From: Oscillospiraceae bacterium
GTDB taxonomy: Bacteria > Bacillota > Clostridia > Oscillospirales > Oscillospiraceae
Direction of reading: 5' to 3'
Assembly (NCBI GenBank): GCA_017516005.1
Contig: JAFWDU010000016.1
Location: 1-49,251 of the forward strand
Length of the DNA: 49,251 bases
The notes beneath the pieces were generated by a model, which worked only from the letters and a program-made list of their open reading frames with translations, did not search any database and was not told the origin of the DNA. The position numbers were made by a program, and so were the translations under genes. Each line of letters starts with the position of its first letter. Position 1 is the stretch's first letter. Positions 47,811 through 49,251 of this stretch are shown piece after piece.

Positions 47811-47839
47811 TTGACAGCAACTGGAGAATCGTTTAGAAT
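47811..47839 (+). promoter_or_regulatory. consensus sigma-A promoter with no gene downstream except the RNA candidate and tRNA
   Basis: Perfect -35 TTGACA (47811-47816), exactly 17-base spacer, -10 TAGAAT (47834-47839). Transcription would start near 47846 and run toward the tRNA-Arg gene. Confidence 0.7.
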
Positions 47840-47845
47840 AATTGA

Positions 47846-48012
47846 TGCTGATTGCCCTTGTAGCATAGTGAATCACACAACTGCCTTCTATGTAGAAGCT
47901 TCCCTGTCGTATGATTGTGATAATCTTTATTTTGGGAGTTCGAGCTGAGAACTGCATGTATGAATAGCAGGTTCTCCGCATCGCCAAAATGTCGTCAGGG
48001 AAGAATGTGCCC
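47846..48012 (+). ncRNA. candidate structured non-coding RNA or structured tRNA leader
   Basis: Downstream of the consensus promoter the sequence can form a long rod. Stem A is CTTCCCTG/CAGGGAAG (47899-47906 with 47996-48003). Stem B is ATTTTGG/CCAAAAT (47929-47935 with 47984-47990). It continues as CGAGC with GC-a-TCG (47941-47945 with 47978-47983) and GAGAAC-TGC with GCA-g-GTTCTC (47947-47955 with 47967-47976), capped by an 11-base loop. A large asymmetric bulge (22 against 5 bases) separates A and B, reminiscent of 6S RNA. A small hairpin CTTCT-ATGT-AGAAG (47885-47898) precedes stem A. I cannot match it to a known family. Ends are approximate. Confidence 0.45.
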
Positions 48013-48126
48013 AAAAACAGAGGGATTGGCGAAAATATATTTTTCTGGATTCAATACTCCTGTCCCACGCTGGTAGCTCCCGAAGGTCAAATAGCCTGGG
48101 AAATAAGCCGATAAAAATTGAAATAT

Positions 48127-48203
48127 GTCTCCGTAGCTCAGCTGGATAGAGCGGTCGCCTCCTAAGCGACAGGCCGGAGGTTCGAATCCTCTCGGAGACG
48201 CCA
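48127..48203 (+). tRNA. tRNA-Arg (anticodon CCT)
   Basis: Complete cloverleaf: acceptor GTCTCCG/CGGAGAC, D-arm GCTC...GAGC, anticodon stem GTCGC/GCGAC around loop CTCCTAA (anticodon CCT, reading AGG), T-arm GGAGG-TTCGAAT-CCTCT, discriminator G, and an encoded CCA end (48201-48203). It is followed at once by a terminator. Confidence 0.97.
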
Positions 48204-48210
48204 GTGAATC

Positions 48211-48264
48211 GAGGAATTCCATTCGCAAAGTGTTTCGATTTTGCAGAATGGAATTCCTTTTTTT
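48211..48264 (+). terminator. Rho-independent terminator of tRNA-Arg
   Basis: Thirteen-base arms AGGAATTCCATTC / GAATGGAATTCCT (48212-48224, 48246-48258) followed by a run of T. Confidence 0.93.
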
Positions 48265-48377
48265 CTTTTGGTACTGTAATCCATTTGTTTGTAAACATCC
48301 ATCTATTACGACAGGCTGACGTCTGAATCACATTTGTTTGATACACGGAAGTGTCTTTACCAGATATTTTTCCCTGA

Positions 48378-49208
48378 GTGCTTCTATGTAAAATTATGTG
48401 TGTCAGTAAATCTGGCTACTACCGGTGGAGAGGACGGAGAGGGAAACCGAATCGTTACGAGCAGAACAGGCAGCTGCTTACAGAATTATTGACAGAGCAG
48501 CACAAGAAGCATCCATCACATGGCTACCATATGCTTGCAAAAGCAGTGTTTGAGGCTACTGGATGGGTATTTTCTCACAATTTGGCGCACAAATGTTGCA
48601 AGCAGGCTGGTATCCGCTCCAAGGCAAGGAAGTACACCTATAAGAAACCAGGAGAAGAACATATAGAGTTTCCGAATGAAGTCAACGGAAACTGGAATGC
48701 AACTCGTCCTGCTGAAATCGTCGTTTCCGACATGACGATTTTCAAGAACAACGGACGAAACTGGGAATGGACCCTCCTTGTAGATACATTCAATAACGAG
48801 ATCCTTGCGCACCAGGCCACACCGATACAAGGCAGTACAAAACCATATTATCATTGTCTGGAGCAGCTGAAGCTGCTTGCAGGAAAGAAAAATGAGGAGC
48901 AAACACCCCAGATAGTCTTGCACACCGACCAGGGTTCCGTCTACTCCTTACAAGCCTTCCGACAGGCTCATGAACATTATAACATACTTCGGTCTATGTC
49001 GCGAGTAGGAACTCCAACAGATAATGCAATAATTGAAGCAATCAACGGCTGGATAAAGGAAGAATTGTTCCTCGACTTCGGCCTGGCAACCGCTGTAGAT
49101 GTTCCAAAGCTGCTTGACAAGTATGTTCATTACTATAATCACGAGCGACCTGCGGCCGCTTTGGGCTATAAAAGCCCAGTTCAGTACAAGACCGAACTGG
49201 GCTTTTAA
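48378..49208 (+). CDS. IS3-family transposase OrfB (integrase core)
   Basis: 276-residue DDE recombinase. The N-terminus has CVSKSGYYRWRGR and an HTH_21-like helical region (HPSHGYHMLAKAVFEATGWVFSHN); the rve core shows VVSDMT (Asp118), HTDQGSVY (Asp184) and PTDNAIIEAINGWIKEELF (Glu220), giving the D-D-35-E spacing, and the C-terminal YNHERPAAALGYKSPVQY tail. The start used is GTG 48378, preceded directly by an in-frame TGA. The partner OrfA, normally just upstream and joined by frameshift, is not present. The catalytic set is intact, but expression and mobility are doubtful. Confidence 0.93.
   Translation: MLLCKIMCVSKSGYYRWRGRRGKPNRYEQNRQLLTELLTEQHKKHPSHGYHMLAKAVFEATGWVFSHNLAHKCCKQAGIRSKARKYTYKKPGEEHIEFPNEVNGNWNATRPAEIVVSDMTIFKNNGRNWEWTLLVDTFNNEILAHQATPIQGSTKPYYHCLEQLKLLAGKKNEEQTPQIVLHTDQGSVYSLQAFRQAHEHYNILRSMSRVGTPTDNAIIEAINGWIKEELFLDFGLATAVDVPKLLDKYVHYYNHERPAAALGYKSPVQYKTELGF
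49170..49206 (+). terminator. terminator hairpin overlapping the end of the transposase gene
   Basis: Perfect 13-base arms AAAAGCCCAGTTC / GAACTGGGCTTTT (49170-49182, 49194-49206); the last T pairs into the TAA stop codon. It encodes the final residues SPVQYKTELGF at the same time. Confidence 0.75.
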
Positions 49209-49251
49209 TACTATGGTGTTTTTGGGTGTCTACTTTTCCTTGACAGATGCA

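Larger units (their letters stand above)
48378..49251 (+). mobile_element. 5'-truncated IS3-family insertion sequence
   Basis: The orfB gene continues to a right end of the form TGTCTACTTTTCCTTGACAG near 49228-49247, which looks like an IS terminal repeat. No matching left repeat (TGTCAAGGAAAAGTAGACA) or orfA occurs between the tRNA terminator and orfB, so the left end seems lost. The element touches the window edge. Confidence 0.65.

Noticed and set aside
47991..48114. Plus-strand 41-codon frame starting MSSGKNVPKNRGIG
   Set aside because: No Shine-Dalgarno site and it overlaps the 3' strand of the RNA stem; more likely chance.
48061..48126. T-box or other amino-acid riboswitch before tRNA-Arg
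   Set aside because: No T-box sequence (GGTGGNACCGCG type) and no downstream amino-acid gene.
47927..48346. Minus-strand 139-codon frame over the tRNA region
   Set aside because: It includes the exact antisense of tRNA-Arg (IRTSGLSLRRRPLYPAELR), a common false gene, and has no ribosome site.

Overview
The window looks like chromosomal DNA of an anaerobic Gram-positive bacterium of the Clostridia (Bacillota). The evidence is the WalR/VanR-type two-component systems, DUF1836, DUF5662 and GerMN families, a flavodiiron protein with a TM1266-type partner, consensus sigma-A promoters, strong Shine-Dalgarno sites with frequent TTG/GTG starts, and the absence of any outer-membrane gene. The species cannot be named from sequence reading alone.

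Layout, left to right. 0.1-1.7 kb: dusB and an ECF sigma factor (minus). 1.7-4.1 kb: uridine phosphorylase, cytidine deaminase, a DivIVA-like coiled-coil gene and a lone fumarase-type beta subunit (plus). 4.3-7.5 kb: a Na/phosphate transporter with PhoU tail, convergent with metY. 7.5-11 kb: response regulator, histidine kinase and GerMN lipoprotein in one overlapping operon. 11.2-13.2 kb: D,D-carboxypeptidase and Fe-S uracil-DNA glycosylase. 13.2-17.1 kb: five-gene membrane cluster of unknown function below thiI. 17.2-21.6 kb: nth, a DUF5662 gene, and a phosphodiester glycosidase / membrane acyltransferase / HAD phosphatase group. 21.9-25.6 kb: cvpA and the amino-sugar operon glmM, hexapeptide protein, nagB. 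25.7-27 kb: sfsA, a decayed copper ATPase gene and an intact copper chaperone. 27.1-31.4 kb: two aminopeptidases (M29, M18) and a large acidic lipoprotein. 31.5-35.3 kb: DUF1836, four-domain flavodiiron protein and TM1266-like regulator (minus), with degV divergent. 35.4-42.2 kb: complete F-type ATP synthase operon atpI-B-E-F-H-A-G-D-C. 42.3-47.6 kb: fucO, a membrane glycosyltransferase and a VanRS-like system. 47.6-49.25 kb: a gene-free stretch with a consensus promoter and a foldable RNA candidate, tRNA-Arg(CCT), and an IS3-family transposase reading to the window edge.

How it fits together. Much of the window serves the envelope and energy. ATP synthase subunit c carries a two-carboxylate motif known from sodium-coupled rotors, and subunit epsilon lacks its C-terminal helices. 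The flavodiiron protein joins an O2/NO-reducing diiron site to its own flavin-reductase and rubredoxin domains. Envelope homeostasis is suggested by the regulator-kinase-GerMN module, the carboxypeptidase, the GlmM operon and the NAGPA-like glycosidase group.

The most notable unexplained items are the RNA candidate before tRNA-Arg, the five-gene membrane cluster with three proteins of the same signal peptide / ectodomain / single-helix / basic-tail build, the MtrAB-LpqB-like module in a clostridial setting, and the copA remnant that runs in frame into a chaperone gene. All calls come from reading sequence; no database search was run.
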